NCBI GenBank assembly: GCA_002425185.1
Contig: DILT01000013.1
Coordinates: 736,221 to 800,220, forward strand
DNA from: Flammeovirgaceae bacterium UBA5585
GTDB lineage: Bacteria > Bacteroidota > Bacteroidia > Cytophagales > Cyclobacteriaceae
Reading direction: 5' to 3'
Length of the DNA stretch: 64,000 nucleotides
The notes beneath the pieces were generated by a model that did not search any database, was not told where the DNA came from, and saw only the letters and a list, made by a program, of their open reading frames with translations. The position numbers and the translations under genes are program-made. Shown here piece after piece: positions 1 to 8,760 of this stretch. Numbering within the stretch: position 1 is the first letter of the stretch; each line of letters starts with the position of its first letter.

Positions 1-829
1 TTAGCCCATCCTCCAGGTAAAACAGGTTTATCTCGCGGCAATGAATTTGAGTTTTGTATCCGATTGCATCTAATGCGGCATCGGCTTTGTCAACAACCGG
101 CTTGTGGCGTTGCTCGAAAAGATCCTGCTCAATAGCCGGACCGAATAATTTTTTTAACGCTTGATCATCACCATCCACAACAATCAATCCCTCAATACCA
201 AACAATGCGTTCACATAGTAGCGGACGGCATCACTTAATTTTTTGTGTTTGGTATAAGCTTCTTTAAACAGATTGATGTCTCCCGGAATATCTGCCAGAA
301 GTTTTTTAAAATCGTTGGTGTGGAACCTGCCTACTGCTCCTTGCTGATTGGTTTCCCACATGTACTTCTTGCCATATAACCGGAAACTCTTAATCTCATC
401 ATAGTCGTGATCTTCAGAGGCCATCCAATAAACCGGAACAAAATTATGATCAGGATAGGCTTCTTTTAACCGTTTACACGTGTTGATAACGGTAATGATC
501 TTATAAATAAAGTAAAGCGGACCAGTAAAAATATTTAACTGATGACCGGTTGTTACCGTAAACGTTGCTTTATGTTTTAGTTTTTCCAGGTTGGTTTTAA
601 CCGGTTCTGCAATGTCAAAAAGTTTGTATTGCTGTTGTAAAGCCGCGACTAATACTTCCCGGTTTTGAACCGCAAAAGAAGCAGCCTTTTCTTTGAGCTG
701 ATCGCTGAAATTTGTAATGGTAGGAAAGCGACCATAAAAGGGTTTCAGCGATTCCTTTTGGTGAATATAATCCAGAAAAAACGGGGTAAACGAGTGGGTG
801 GCCTCAAAAGGAATTTTCTGGAGGTGCAT
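1..829 (-). CDS. bshC: Bacillithiol biosynthesis cysteine-adding enzyme BshC (3' end outside window)
   Basis: The reverse strand stays open from an ATG at 829-827 to the window edge, giving 276 residues without a stop. The motif TTGHQLN lies at about residues 93-99 and WMASEDHD at about 135-142; both are typical of the Rossmann-like core of BshC, as is the opening MHLQKIPFEATHSF. In the known pathway BshC joins L-cysteine to GlcN-malate to make bacillithiol, the main low-molecular-weight thiol of many Firmicutes and Bacteroidota, in the cytoplasm. The full family length is about 530 residues, so roughly half is present. rimO follows on the same strand side, upstream of it. The identification is firm; the C-terminal half cannot be judged. 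Confidence 0.9.
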   Translation of the reverse strand, partial: MHLQKIPFEATHSFTPFFLDYIHQKESLKPFYGRFPTITNFSDQLKEKAASFAVQNREVLVAALQQQYKLFDIAEPVKTNLEKLKHKATFTVTTGHQLNIFTGPLYFIYKIITVINTCKRLKEAYPDHNFVPVYWMASEDHDYDEIKSFRLYGKKYMWETNQQGAVGRFHTNDFKKLLADIPGDINLFKEAYTKHKKLSDAVRYYVNALFGIEGLIVVDGDDQALKKLFGPAIEQDLFEQRHKPVVDKADAALDAIGYKTQIHCREINLFYLEDGL

Positions 830-913
830 GGGCTAACAACAGCTTGGTGTGAGTAAAAACATACCGAAATAACGTTTATTTCGTCCTTGAGTTCCACATA
901 ATTTACACGAAGA

Positions 914-2227
914 TTACCTTGCTACTTCTCCGTACAGGTCGAATTCAGTGGCTGAAGTAATGTTGATGTTAACAAAATCTCCAATCCGGAGGTATTCCTG
1001 TGCCGCACTAATAATCACTTCATTGTCTACTTCGGGTGAGTCAAACTCCGTTCGTCCGATAAACTCACCACCTTCTTTACGATCGATCAGCACCTTAAAA
1101 GTTTTACCAATTTTTTCCTGGTTCAGTTCCAGCGAAATGCCTTGCTGAAGTTCCATGATTTCATCCATGCGTTGCTGTTTGATTTCAGCCGGCACATCAT
1201 CCTTCATGGAATAGGCATGGGTATTTTCTTCGTGTGAGTAACTAAAAACCCCCAACCTGTCGAACCTGGACCTTTCTACAAAATCAACCATCTCCTGAAA
1301 GTCCTCTTCTGTTTCTCCGGGATGACCCGCAATCAGTGTTGTGCGAATGGCTATGCCCGGAACTTTGTCGCGAATGGTTTGTAAAAGTTCTTCCGTTTTT
1401 TCACGGGTTGTGCCTCTGCGCATGAGTTGTAATATGCGACTTGATCCATGTTGTAAAGGAATATCCAGGTAGTTACAGATGTTGGTACGTTCAGCCATTA
1501 CATCAAGAACATCCAATGGAAAGCCTGACGGAAAAGCATAATGCAACCTGATCCAGTCAATACCTTCAACATCAGAAAGTCGTTGCAGCAATTCAGCCAG
1601 GTTACGTTTTTTATAAAGGTCAAGTCCGTAATAGGTTGAATCCTGCGCGATGAGTAGTAATTCTTTAGTACCACCTTTTGCCAGGTTTTTAGCTTCCAGT
1701 ACAAGTTCCTCCATAGGCCGTGAAATGTGCTTGCCACGCATAAGCGGAATAGCACAGAAAGAACACGGGCGATCGCAGCCTTCTGAAATTTTCATGTAGG
1801 CATAATGACTGGGGTTCGTGAGGATTCGCTCGCCCACCAGTTCCTGCTTGTAGTCAGCTTTAAACTGCTTGAGTAAGCGCGACAAATCCCGCGTTCCAAA
1901 CCAGGCATCTACATCCGGAATTTCCTTTTCCAGATCATCTTTATAGCGTTCCGAAAGGCATCCGGTTACATAAACCTTGTCTACAATGCCTTCTTCTTTG
2001 GCATCAACATAGCGCAGAATGGTGTCAATAGACTCTTGTTTGGCATTATCAATGAAGCCGCAGGTATTGATGACCACCACGCTGGCATCATCTTCTTTCG
2101 ATTCATGAACAGCATTGATTCCGTTTCCGCGTAATTGCGTAAGCAGCACTTCAGAATCCACCAGGTTTTTGGAACACCCCAGTGTGACAATGTTTACTTT
2201 TGTATTTTTATTTCCCTTCGTTTTCAC
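914..2227 (-). CDS. rimO: Ribosomal protein S12 methylthiotransferase RimO
   Basis: 437 residues, starting with GTG at 2227-2225. The N-terminal UPF0004 domain has the three cluster cysteines at about 18, 56 and 90 (LGCSKN, INTCGF, VTGCLSE). The radical SAM motif SEGCDRPCSFC supplies Cys151, 155 and 158, and a TRAM domain ends the protein. RimO adds a methylthio group to the conserved aspartate of ribosomal protein S12, using two 4Fe-4S clusters and S-adenosylmethionine. The LGCSKNLVDSE signature separates RimO from the tRNA enzyme MiaB. In many Bacteroidota rimO sits next to ftsY; here the DUF6452/DUF6048 pair, on the other strand, lies between them. It is followed on the same strand by bshC. 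Confidence 0.95.
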   Translation of the reverse strand: MKTKGNKNTKVNIVTLGCSKNLVDSEVLLTQLRGNGINAVHESKEDDASVVVINTCGFIDNAKQESIDTILRYVDAKEEGIVDKVYVTGCLSERYKDDLEKEIPDVDAWFGTRDLSRLLKQFKADYKQELVGERILTNPSHYAYMKISEGCDRPCSFCAIPLMRGKHISRPMEELVLEAKNLAKGGTKELLLIAQDSTYYGLDLYKKRNLAELLQRLSDVEGIDWIRLHYAFPSGFPLDVLDVMAERTNICNYLDIPLQHGSSRILQLMRRGTTREKTEELLQTIRDKVPGIAIRTTLIAGHPGETEEDFQEMVDFVERSRFDRLGVFSYSHEENTHAYSMKDDVPAEIKQQRMDEIMELQQGISLELNQEKIGKTFKVLIDRKEGGEFIGRTEFDSPEVDNEVIISAAQEYLRIGDFVNINITSATEFDLYGEVAR

Positions 2228-2311
2228 TATTACCAGATAAAGTTTGCAAAAGTACGAAAAATAAGCTGGCCCGAAGTTTGGCCTTGAAGGTCAAAAACTA
2301 TCTTTACAACC

Positions 2312-2764
2312 GTGAAAAAAGCCTTATGGTTATTGCTTTTGCCCTTGTTTTCCTGCCTGGATCAGCCGGATTGTTTACGAACTGCAGATACCGCTTTGGT
2401 TGTGTCCTTTCGTAAGTTGGAGGGTGGGGCAAGAGACACCGTGGTGCTGTATCAGGTTATCGCACTCGGTGCCGATAGCATTTTCTATAGTCCAGGCAAT
2501 ATACCCGATACCCTGAGGGGAGTAAATGCTTTGTTGGCAGTAGATCCGTTCAGTACGGAAACGTCTTTTACATTTTATTTCCATGAAAATGTGAAAGAAT
2601 TACAGGTAGGCTACAACCGCGAGATGCGGTTTATATCGGATGAGTGCGGCAGCGAACTTTTTCTTTCTTCTTTGCAGATTTTAAATACAACTTTCGATTC
2701 TGTTCGAGTTGTGAATCGTCAACTCACCAAAACCCGGACCGTTAACATTGAAATATTTAATTAG
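2312..2764 (+). CDS. DUF6452-like lipoprotein
   Basis: 150 residues, starting with GTG at 2312. The N terminus MKKALWLLLLPLFSCLD has a lipobox-like ending (LFSC), so it is probably a lipoprotein anchored at Cys15. The mature part begins with a DCLRTADTALVVSFR stretch, resembling what I recall of the DUF6452 family, small Bacteroidota proteins of unknown function encoded beside a DUF6048 gene. The next gene overlaps it by 17 bases and looks like that partner, so the two are probably translated together. It is divergent from rimO, with 84 bases between. The function is unknown and the family name is from memory of the pattern. Confidence 0.7.
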   Translation: MKKALWLLLLPLFSCLDQPDCLRTADTALVVSFRKLEGGARDTVVLYQVIALGADSIFYSPGNIPDTLRGVNALLAVDPFSTETSFTFYFHENVKELQVGYNREMRFISDECGSELFLSSLQILNTTFDSVRVVNRQLTKTRTVNIEIFN

Positions 2765-3407
2765 CATATTTTTTTTAATGGTAACACTTACTGTCTTGGC
2801 CCAAAAAGCCGATACAGTAAAAAAGAGTTATAAGCCCACCGGTGTTCGATTTGGTGTGGATATGATCAGCATAATCCGCACGCCCATTGAGCCTGAATTT
2901 AGCGGATGGGAGGGTGTTGCGGATGTAGATTTTGACAGTTACTACCTGGTTATGGAAGCTGGCCGCTGGGCGCGCGATTTAACTTCTGAAAATGACACGT
3001 ATTCAAGTAGTGGAAATTTCTGGCGGGCAGGTGTTGATGTAAATTTTTTAAAGAATGACCCGGAGCGAAATAATTTTTTCCTGGGACTACGCTATGCGCG
3101 CGGAACGTTTTCGGAAGAACTCACTACGGTTGTCAGCGATCCTGTTTTTGGTGACGGCACCATACAATATGCCAACAACAATGTTCGCGCCTCATGGGCT
3201 GAACTCACCACGGGACTTCGGGTGCGCATGTTCAGTGTGTTTTGGATGGGCTATACGATTCGATATAAATTCGGGTTAAATACCAATGAGTCCAGCGGTT
3301 TGGTGCCCTATGATGTACCGGGTTACGGACGAACAGACAAAAAAAGCACGTGGGGTTTTACCTATTATGTATTGTTTCGGGTGCCGTTTGAAGGAAGAAA
3401 GAAGTAA
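2748..3407 (+). CDS. DUF6048-like outer-membrane barrel protein
   Basis: 219 residues from a TTG at 2748 that lies inside the end of the preceding gene (17-base overlap), indicating translational coupling. A signal peptide (MKYLISIFFLMVTLTVLAQ) is followed by YKPTGVRFGVDMISIIRTP and alternating aromatic and hydrophobic strands. This is consistent with an 8-12 strand outer-membrane beta barrel. The pattern matches the DUF6048 family known from Bacteroidota, commonly paired with a DUF6452 lipoprotein as here. A lipoprotein plus barrel pair suggests an envelope role, but no specific function is known. The TTG start is inferred because it gives a clean signal peptide. Confidence 0.7.
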   Translation: MKYLISIFFLMVTLTVLAQKADTVKKSYKPTGVRFGVDMISIIRTPIEPEFSGWEGVADVDFDSYYLVMEAGRWARDLTSENDTYSSSGNFWRAGVDVNFLKNDPERNNFFLGLRYARGTFSEELTTVVSDPVFGDGTIQYANNNVRASWAELTTGLRVRMFSVFWMGYTIRYKFGLNTNESSGLVPYDVPGYGRTDKKSTWGFTYYVLFRVPFEGRKK

Positions 3408-3424
3408 TTGTGCTGATCCGCTTG

Positions 3425-4384
3425 CTAGCCTCTTCTGAAAAGTGAGTCAACAAACTCGGCTTTGTTGAATACCTGCAAGTCGCCAACTTTCTCACCTACA
3501 CCAATATACTTTACAGGTATTTTAAATTCATCAGATATACCGATGACCACGCCACCCTTGGCAGTTCCGTCTAGTTTGGTAATGGCCAGCGCTGTTACTT
3601 CCGTAGCCTTTGTAAACTCCCTTGCCTGAATCACGGCATTTTGTCCTGTGCTGCCATCCAACACCAACAATACCTCATGCGGTGCATCTGGAATTACTTT
3701 TTGAACTACACGTTTTATCTTCGAAAGTTCGTTCATCAGGTTCACCTTGGTGTGTAGCCGGCCAGCAGTATCAATAATAATTACATCAACACCGCGATTA
3801 ACTCCTTCCTGAACGGCATCAAAGGCAACAGCAGATGGGTCGGTATTCATGCCCTTGCTGATTATCGGAACTCCGACACGTTCTCCCCATAATTTTAACT
3901 GGTCAACCGCGGCCGCACGAAACGTATCCGCAGCGCCCAACAAAACGGATTTGCCATGATCTTTAAATTGAGCGGATAATTTTCCGATGGTGGTCGTTTT
4001 TCCAACACCATTAACACCAACCACCATAATTACATAGGGCTTTTTACCTTCCGGGATAGTAAAATCCTGTACATCTTCTGATTGGTTTTCAGCAAGCAAC
4101 CCGGCAATTTCCTCTTTTAGAATTCGATCTAGTTCGGAGGCGCCCAGGTATTTATCGCGGGCTACGCGTTGTTGAATGCGCTCAATGATTTTCAACGTAG
4201 TGTTGATGCCTACATCAGACGAAACCAGAATTTCTTCCAGGTTGTCCAGCACCTCATCATCCACAGCGGATTTACCCACCAACGCTTTGCCCAATCTGCT
4301 GAAAATATTATCCGAGGTTTTTTCGAGCCCCTTGTTCAGTGATTCCTTTTTTTCTTTTGAAAATAATCCGCCTAGAAATGCCAT
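3425..4384 (-). CDS. ftsY: Signal recognition particle receptor FtsY
   Basis: 319 residues. The SRP54-type GTPase NG domain is complete: N domain about 20-100, P-loop GVNGVGKT at 123-130, DTAGR at 205-209 and TKLDGTAKGG at 269-278. The acidic A domain of the E. coli protein is missing, as is usual in Bacteroidota. FtsY docks the ribosome-SRP complex at the inner membrane for co-translational insertion of membrane proteins. It lies downstream of rpmB-rpmG-DUF4295 on the same strand, but two hairpins with T-runs lie in the 107-base gap, so it may depend on its own promoter or on read-through. Confidence 0.97.
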   Translation of the reverse strand: MAFLGGLFSKEKKESLNKGLEKTSDNIFSRLGKALVGKSAVDDEVLDNLEEILVSSDVGINTTLKIIERIQQRVARDKYLGASELDRILKEEIAGLLAENQSEDVQDFTIPEGKKPYVIMVVGVNGVGKTTTIGKLSAQFKDHGKSVLLGAADTFRAAAVDQLKLWGERVGVPIISKGMNTDPSAVAFDAVQEGVNRGVDVIIIDTAGRLHTKVNLMNELSKIKRVVQKVIPDAPHEVLLVLDGSTGQNAVIQAREFTKATEVTALAITKLDGTAKGGVVIGISDEFKIPVKYIGVGEKVGDLQVFNKAEFVDSLFRRG

Positions 4385-4395
4385 ATCCTGACAAC

Positions 4396-4432
4396 TTAAA
4401 AAAATAAAACCCCGGCTCCAAGTGAGCCCGGG
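4396..4432 (-). terminator. Second hairpin with T-run, just upstream of ftsY
   Basis: On the reverse strand a G+C-rich stem (arms 4424-4432 and 4410-4418, one bulged base, 5-base loop) is followed by a T-rich run read from positions 4409 down to 4398. It has the form of an intrinsic terminator but ends only about 12 bases before the ftsY start codon at 4384, so it may act as an attenuator. Confidence 0.6.
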
Positions 4433-4445
4433 AAAGTGTAGTTAC

Positions 4446-4469
4446 AAAAAAAGTCCCGAAAGGGACTTT
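4446..4469 (-). terminator. Intrinsic terminator after the rpmB-rpmG-DUF4295 group
   Basis: A perfect 8-bp stem (AAAGTCCC / GGGACTTT, arms 4450-4457 and 4462-4469) with a GAAA loop is followed, reading the reverse strand, by seven T residues (complement of 4446-4452). It lies 23 bases after the DUF4295 stop codon. Confidence 0.8.
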
Positions 4470-4491
4470 GTGTTTTTAAGTAGGCCTAAAA

Positions 4492-4647
4492 TTACTTCTT
4501 AGCCAGCACTTCCTTTACCAACTCTGCAGGCACAATTTCTTCTTTGAATGTGTAAGCGCCTGTTTTTTCAGACTTAACCGCACGGATAACTTTAGCGAAG
4601 TTTTTTCCGTCAGTTTTTTTTAGTGTAGCAACAACCTTCTTAGCCAT
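4492..4647 (-). CDS. DUF4295 family small basic protein
   Basis: A 51-residue reading frame, ATG at 4647-4645 and TAA at 4494-4492, beginning MAKKVVATLKKTDGKNFAKV. It is lysine-rich and keeps the order rpmB-rpmG-DUF4295, which is standard in Bacteroidota. DUF4295 proteins are small, highly conserved in this phylum and encoded with ribosomal proteins L28 and L33; a ribosome-associated role is inferred from that context only. The spacing to rpmG is 2 bases, so the genes are surely co-transcribed. A terminator follows directly. Confidence 0.9.
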   Translation of the reverse strand: MAKKVVATLKKTDGKNFAKVIRAVKSEKTGAYTFKEEIVPAELVKEVLAKK

Positions 4648-4649
4648 GA

Positions 4650-4832
4650 TTACTTAATTTCTTTGTGTACAGTTACTTTTTTGAGAACGGGGTTGTATTT
4701 CTTCAACTCCAGGCGTTCGGTAGTGTTTTTGCGATTCTTGGTAGTGATGTAACGGCTCATGCCGGGCATGCCTGTTGCCCTATGCTCTGTGCACTCTAAA
4801 ATCACCTGAACCCTGTTGCCTTTCTTTGCCAT
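4650..4832 (-). CDS. rpmG: 50S ribosomal protein L33
   Basis: 60 residues with the L33 pattern MAKKGNRVQVILECTEHR, then RYITTKNRKNT and a basic C terminus. The length is normal for the family. The four zinc-binding cysteines of the C+ type are absent (a single Cys), so this is a zinc-free L33. L33 sits near the tRNA exit site of the large subunit. It lies between rpmB (13 bases upstream) and DUF4295 (2 bases downstream) in one operon. Confidence 0.96.
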   Translation of the reverse strand: MAKKGNRVQVILECTEHRATGMPGMSRYITTKNRKNTTERLELKKYNPVLKKVTVHKEIK

Positions 4833-4845
4833 GATTCCTTATAGT

Positions 4846-5085
4846 TTATTTCGCCAAGTGACCTTTTTCTTTTGCTTCTTTCAAAACAGCAGAAATACCC
4901 AGCTTATTGATCGTTTTAATTGCCTTGGTGGATAGTTTTAAGGTAATCCATTTTCCCTCCTCAGGAACAAAAAAACGCTTCTTTTGAAGGTTCGGATAGA
5001 ACCTGCGCTTGGTTTTATTGTTCGCGTGGGAAACATTGTTTCCAACCTGAGGCCGTTTTCCGGTGATTTCACAAACTCGCGCCAT
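4846..5085 (-). CDS. rpmB: 50S ribosomal protein L28
   Basis: 79 residues with the family opening MARVCEITGKRPQVGNNVSHA, followed by NKTKRRFYPNLQ and a C-terminal helix rich in K and I. This is the first gene of the rpmB-rpmG-DUF4295 group. L28 is a large-subunit protein near the E site. The 125 bases upstream, to the stop of the T9SS protein gene, must hold its promoter; a GATATTTG sequence on the reverse strand resembles a -7 box with one mismatch, but no well-spaced -33 element is seen. Confidence 0.96.
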   Translation of the reverse strand: MARVCEITGKRPQVGNNVSHANNKTKRRFYPNLQKKRFFVPEEGKWITLKLSTKAIKTINKLGISAVLKEAKEKGHLAK

Positions 5086-5210
5086 GCTTATAATTGTTTA
5101 CCCCTTAAAAAGGGACTGCAAATATCGGGAAAACACCCCCAATTTTCCAAGTCTGAGCAGAAATTACCTAAAAGTGGTCAGGAATCGTTCAAATGGCCCT
5201 ACTAAGTGGT

Positions 5211-7400
5211 TTATTGGACGATAAATCTGCGTGCGTACGATTTTCCATTGATTAAAAACCGGATGATGTACATCCCGGGGGCAAGGGAGTCAACCCTGAA
5301 TTGATAAAGCTGTTGACCTTGTAGCAAAAGCGGAACCCCTACTTCCTGCCCGGTAACAGTGAGCACATAAGCAATTGCGGGCCTGTCTACGCTGATATTT
5401 ACAATGGACGAGAATTCTTTGCTGATCGGGTTGGGATAAATGCTGATTTGCGGGTTTTCGGGTAAGGGTACACTTTCATCATGTTGGAGAATATGCAGGC
5501 CACCCAGAATATTGCCTACAACAATTGCTGGCTTGGTAGTATTGAAAAGGTTGGCGATGGCAGGCCAAATGCGCCCACCCAGGTTCTGGCTTGTATAGGC
5601 CTGGTTAAGCGGGTTATAAATGATGTTAACACTGGCTGCACTTGCATCTGCAGCTTCTTTGAAATTATTAACGATTCGTAGTTCCCCATTCTGGTCGCCC
5701 AGGATCAAATCCGGCAAGCCATCGGCATTCAGGTCGCCAACAGCCATGGACAGATTTTGTCTTAAAATACTTGCACCCAATCCCAGGTAAGCATTGGAAG
5801 TAAGCGTGAATGATGGTGTAGTTGATGTTCCGGTATTTTGCCAGTACTGTAGTGAGCCATCGCGTTTGCCTACCAGTAAGTCGGGCTGAAGATCGTTGTT
5901 GACGTTTGTTACCAGTATATTTTCAGAAGAGAATATGGGAAAGTTTAAAGATTGTACCGGCTGATCATTGAAATTTAAACCTACACTGGCGTTGTTGAGC
6001 ACATAGTACAAATTAGTGTTTATTCCTGCGGCATTAGAGGCTGTAAAAACCAAATCTACTTTGGCATCGCCATTTACATCAGCAAACTGTGGTTTGATGT
6101 TGGTGAAGTTATAAAATGAAAGTCCCAGCAAATTGTCGGTTATGAGTTTGTAGGTGGGTTCTATACGGGTGCCTGTGTTTTCGAAATAATAAATTGAACC
6201 CCGCACCCCATTGACAAAGGTTCCGATAAACATATCCAGGTCGCCATCGCCATCGGCATCGTAAAAAGCAGGAACTGCGTTATCGCCAACATCAATCATA
6301 TCGGACTGAAGGAAGTTTCTTCTCTGAAAGGAGAATACCGGCAGTTGTTGTGTACCGGCGTTTTTATAGAACCAGGTTGAACGTTGTAAATCGGTTTGCA
6401 AAAACTCCCGTGCAAAAATACTGGGTGAAGCAACAAGGTCCTTTCGCCCGTCAAAATCTACATCCTCGTAGTATACCGATGGAAATTGAAGAATAGCTAT
6501 GGGTGCGTCAGGTGGAAAATTTAAAGCTGACGTTATGGATGGATTTTCAGGTGTGCCTACGTTGGTGAGTTGATAGACGCGTGTGCATTCCGCTTCGGCA
6601 AAAAGAATATCCATGTCATTATCGTTATCCAGGTCAAGGGCAAGCAAACTCTTGCCACCGGCATGCTTGGTGCGGCCACCGGTATTGCACGATTCGCCAA
6701 AGGCAAAAACTCCGCAGTCGCATTCTTCAACATCGCCCCAGGTCTGTGTTATGCGTTCAAAGTCTAACGAGTCGCAAGTTCCATAACGTTCCTTGCTAAA
6801 GTTTTTATGGAACTCAATGGTACTGGTGCCTACAAATTTTACATTTAAAATATCCAGGTCGCCATCGCCATCAATGTCCACCAAGGCTGGCAAATCATCG
6901 GCCTGTAACTGAAGATTTATTTTACCGGAAAAACCTTTCGTGAGTAATACCGGACTTTTCGCACCGGGAAATCCGGTAAAAAACAAAACCTGTTCCCACG
7001 AAAGTGGCTGGCCGGTTGTTGTGGTATTCTTAAATACCTTGATACCCTGAACATCTTTGGTGAACAGATCTTTTCTGCCATCGCAGTTGAAGTCGCGAAG
7101 CAGCATAAAGCCGGAGACTTCTTCCGGAAAAAAGATTTCATATTCGGGTGCGTACTTCCATTGATTATCAACATTAAGAAAGGTTACAACGCGGTTGGCC
7201 ATGCGATCGAACAAGGCCAGGTCGTCCTTCCCGTCTCCATCCAGATCAATCGTATTAAACTGCGCTGTATTTAACCCACCGGCCCACGGCATTCGCAAAG
7301 TATCCTGATCAATAATTACAGGAACCTGCTGATGGAATGTATAGGTAAATTGCGCCAGGCTGAAGTGAGCGATCAAAATAAAAATGGGAATAAGGCGCAT
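5211..7400 (-). CDS. FG-GAP/VCBS repeat protein with type IX secretion C-terminal sorting domain
   Basis: 729 residues. A signal peptide (MRLIPIFILIAHFSLAQ) is followed by at least seven calcium-loop repeats of the form DxDGDGxxDL, for example DLDGDGKDDLAL, DIDGDGDLDILN, DADGDGDLDMFIG and DLNADGLPDLILGD. These make an integrin-like beta propeller. The last 75 residues or so open with ISIYPNP and end with GMYIIRFLINGKSYARRFIV, the type A sorting signal recognised by the type IX secretion system of Bacteroidota. The protein is therefore exported to or beyond the cell surface. Its ligand is unknown; such propellers often serve adhesion. It appears to be a single-gene unit, divergent from murF. 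Confidence 0.9.
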   Translation of the reverse strand: MRLIPIFILIAHFSLAQFTYTFHQQVPVIIDQDTLRMPWAGGLNTAQFNTIDLDGDGKDDLALFDRMANRVVTFLNVDNQWKYAPEYEIFFPEEVSGFMLLRDFNCDGRKDLFTKDVQGIKVFKNTTTTGQPLSWEQVLFFTGFPGAKSPVLLTKGFSGKINLQLQADDLPALVDIDGDGDLDILNVKFVGTSTIEFHKNFSKERYGTCDSLDFERITQTWGDVEECDCGVFAFGESCNTGGRTKHAGGKSLLALDLDNDNDMDILFAEAECTRVYQLTNVGTPENPSITSALNFPPDAPIAILQFPSVYYEDVDFDGRKDLVASPSIFAREFLQTDLQRSTWFYKNAGTQQLPVFSFQRRNFLQSDMIDVGDNAVPAFYDADGDGDLDMFIGTFVNGVRGSIYYFENTGTRIEPTYKLITDNLLGLSFYNFTNIKPQFADVNGDAKVDLVFTASNAAGINTNLYYVLNNASVGLNFNDQPVQSLNFPIFSSENILVTNVNNDLQPDLLVGKRDGSLQYWQNTGTSTTPSFTLTSNAYLGLGASILRQNLSMAVGDLNADGLPDLILGDQNGELRIVNNFKEAADASAASVNIIYNPLNQAYTSQNLGGRIWPAIANLFNTTKPAIVVGNILGGLHILQHDESVPLPENPQISIYPNPISKEFSSIVNISVDRPAIAYVLTVTGQEVGVPLLLQGQQLYQFRVDSLAPGMYIIRFLINGKSYARRFIVQ

Positions 7401-7466
7401 GAAACTTTTTTATAGAGATTTAACGCTGGCGTTTGTCCGCCTGTTATCTTGGTGGGTAAGATAATC

Positions 7467-8750
7467 ATGGACATTCAGAATTTATATGAAAACTACCGGA
7501 AGAGCGGTAAAGTTTCTACCGACACCCGGCAGATTACCTCAGGCTCTGTATTCTTTGCCCTGAAAGGCGAAAAATTCAATGCTAATGCTTTTGCGGCAGA
7601 AGCGCTTGCCAAAGGGGCCAGTTATGCGGTGATTGATGAAGCCCAGTATGCTGCCGATAACCGTTACATAGTGGTAACGGATGTATTATCTACCTTACAG
7701 GAACTCGCACGGTATCATCGGCAACAGCTTTCTATACCGGTTATCGGGTTAACCGGGTCAAATGGAAAGACTACATCGAAAGAGCTACTCCATGCTGTAT
7801 TGGCTAAAAAGTTTAAAACCTTTGCCACAAAAGGAAACCTGAACAATCACATTGGTGTACCACTTTCTATTCTTGCTATCGATTCAACTATTGAACTGGC
7901 CGTTATAGAAATGGGAGCGAATCATGTGGGTGAGATTGCACAGTTGTGCTCCATCGCCAATCCAACACATGGATTTATTACTAATATTGGTAAAGCACAC
8001 ATCGGCACATTTGGTGGGTTTGATAATATTATTCGTGGTAAGTCAGAATTGTATCAGCATCTGATTCAACAAAACGGTGTTGTGTTTATTAATTCACAAA
8101 ATCATATTTTGGCCAACATGGCTAAGCGATTTAAGAATCCGTTATTTTATCCTGCCGTTGGTGATTATTACCATTGTGAACTGGCGGGTGCCGATCCATA
8201 CATTAAAATAAAAACCGAATCGGAAGATGCTATTCAAACACAATTGATTGGCCATTATAATTTTGAAAATATAGCGGTTGCTTTATGTATAGGGAAATAC
8301 TTTGGTGTGGATGCAAAACTGGCAAATAAAGCCATCGCTGAATATGTACCGGCCAATATGCGGTCGCAGGTTATAAAGAAAGGAACAAATACTATTTTGC
8401 TGGATGCCTATAACGCTAACCCCAGTTCCATGGCAGCTGCTATTGAAAACCTGGCGGGTATGAAGGCTCTTAAAAAGGTTTTGATCTTGGGCGACATGTT
8501 TGAGTTGGAAGAAGAGGCCGAAACGGAACATAGTAACCTGGGCAAGCTTATTTCAGAATTGGGATTTACGGAAGTTTACTTTTGCGGCACTTTAATCAGC
8601 CACGCATTGAAGGCGTTTCCTAAAGCCCAACATTTTTATAATAAAGAGGATTTATCCCAGTTCCTGAAAAAAAATCCAATTGAAAATGCTACAATCCTGG
8701 TTAAAGCTTCTCGCGGCATTGGATTAGAATCAATAGTGGAGTATTTATAA
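7467..8750 (+). CDS. murF: UDP-N-acetylmuramoyl-tripeptide--D-alanyl-D-alanine ligase
   Basis: 427 residues from the ATG at 7467; an in-frame TTG at 7449 would add six residues but ATG gives the usual family start. The ATP-binding motif LTGSNGKTTSKELL has Lys at about 101. It is followed by NLNNHIGVPLSIL, EMGANHVGEI, ITNIGKAHIGTFGG and the C-terminal DAYNANPSSM, all hallmarks of MurF. The enzyme adds D-Ala-D-Ala to the UDP-MurNAc-tripeptide in the cytoplasm, the last soluble step of peptidoglycan precursor synthesis. It stands apart from any mur cluster, as is common in Bacteroidota, with a DUF2461 gene 10 bases downstream. Confidence 0.95.
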   Translation: MDIQNLYENYRKSGKVSTDTRQITSGSVFFALKGEKFNANAFAAEALAKGASYAVIDEAQYAADNRYIVVTDVLSTLQELARYHRQQLSIPVIGLTGSNGKTTSKELLHAVLAKKFKTFATKGNLNNHIGVPLSILAIDSTIELAVIEMGANHVGEIAQLCSIANPTHGFITNIGKAHIGTFGGFDNIIRGKSELYQHLIQQNGVVFINSQNHILANMAKRFKNPLFYPAVGDYYHCELAGADPYIKIKTESEDAIQTQLIGHYNFENIAVALCIGKYFGVDAKLANKAIAEYVPANMRSQVIKKGTNTILLDAYNANPSSMAAAIENLAGMKALKKVLILGDMFELEEEAETEHSNLGKLISELGFTEVYFCGTLISHALKAFPKAQHFYNKEDLSQFLKKNPIENATILVKASRGIGLESIVEYL

Positions 8751-8760
8751 CATTGTTATT

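Noticed and set aside
7449..7466. TTG at 7449 as murF start
   Set aside because: The ATG at 7467 gives the normal family N terminus.
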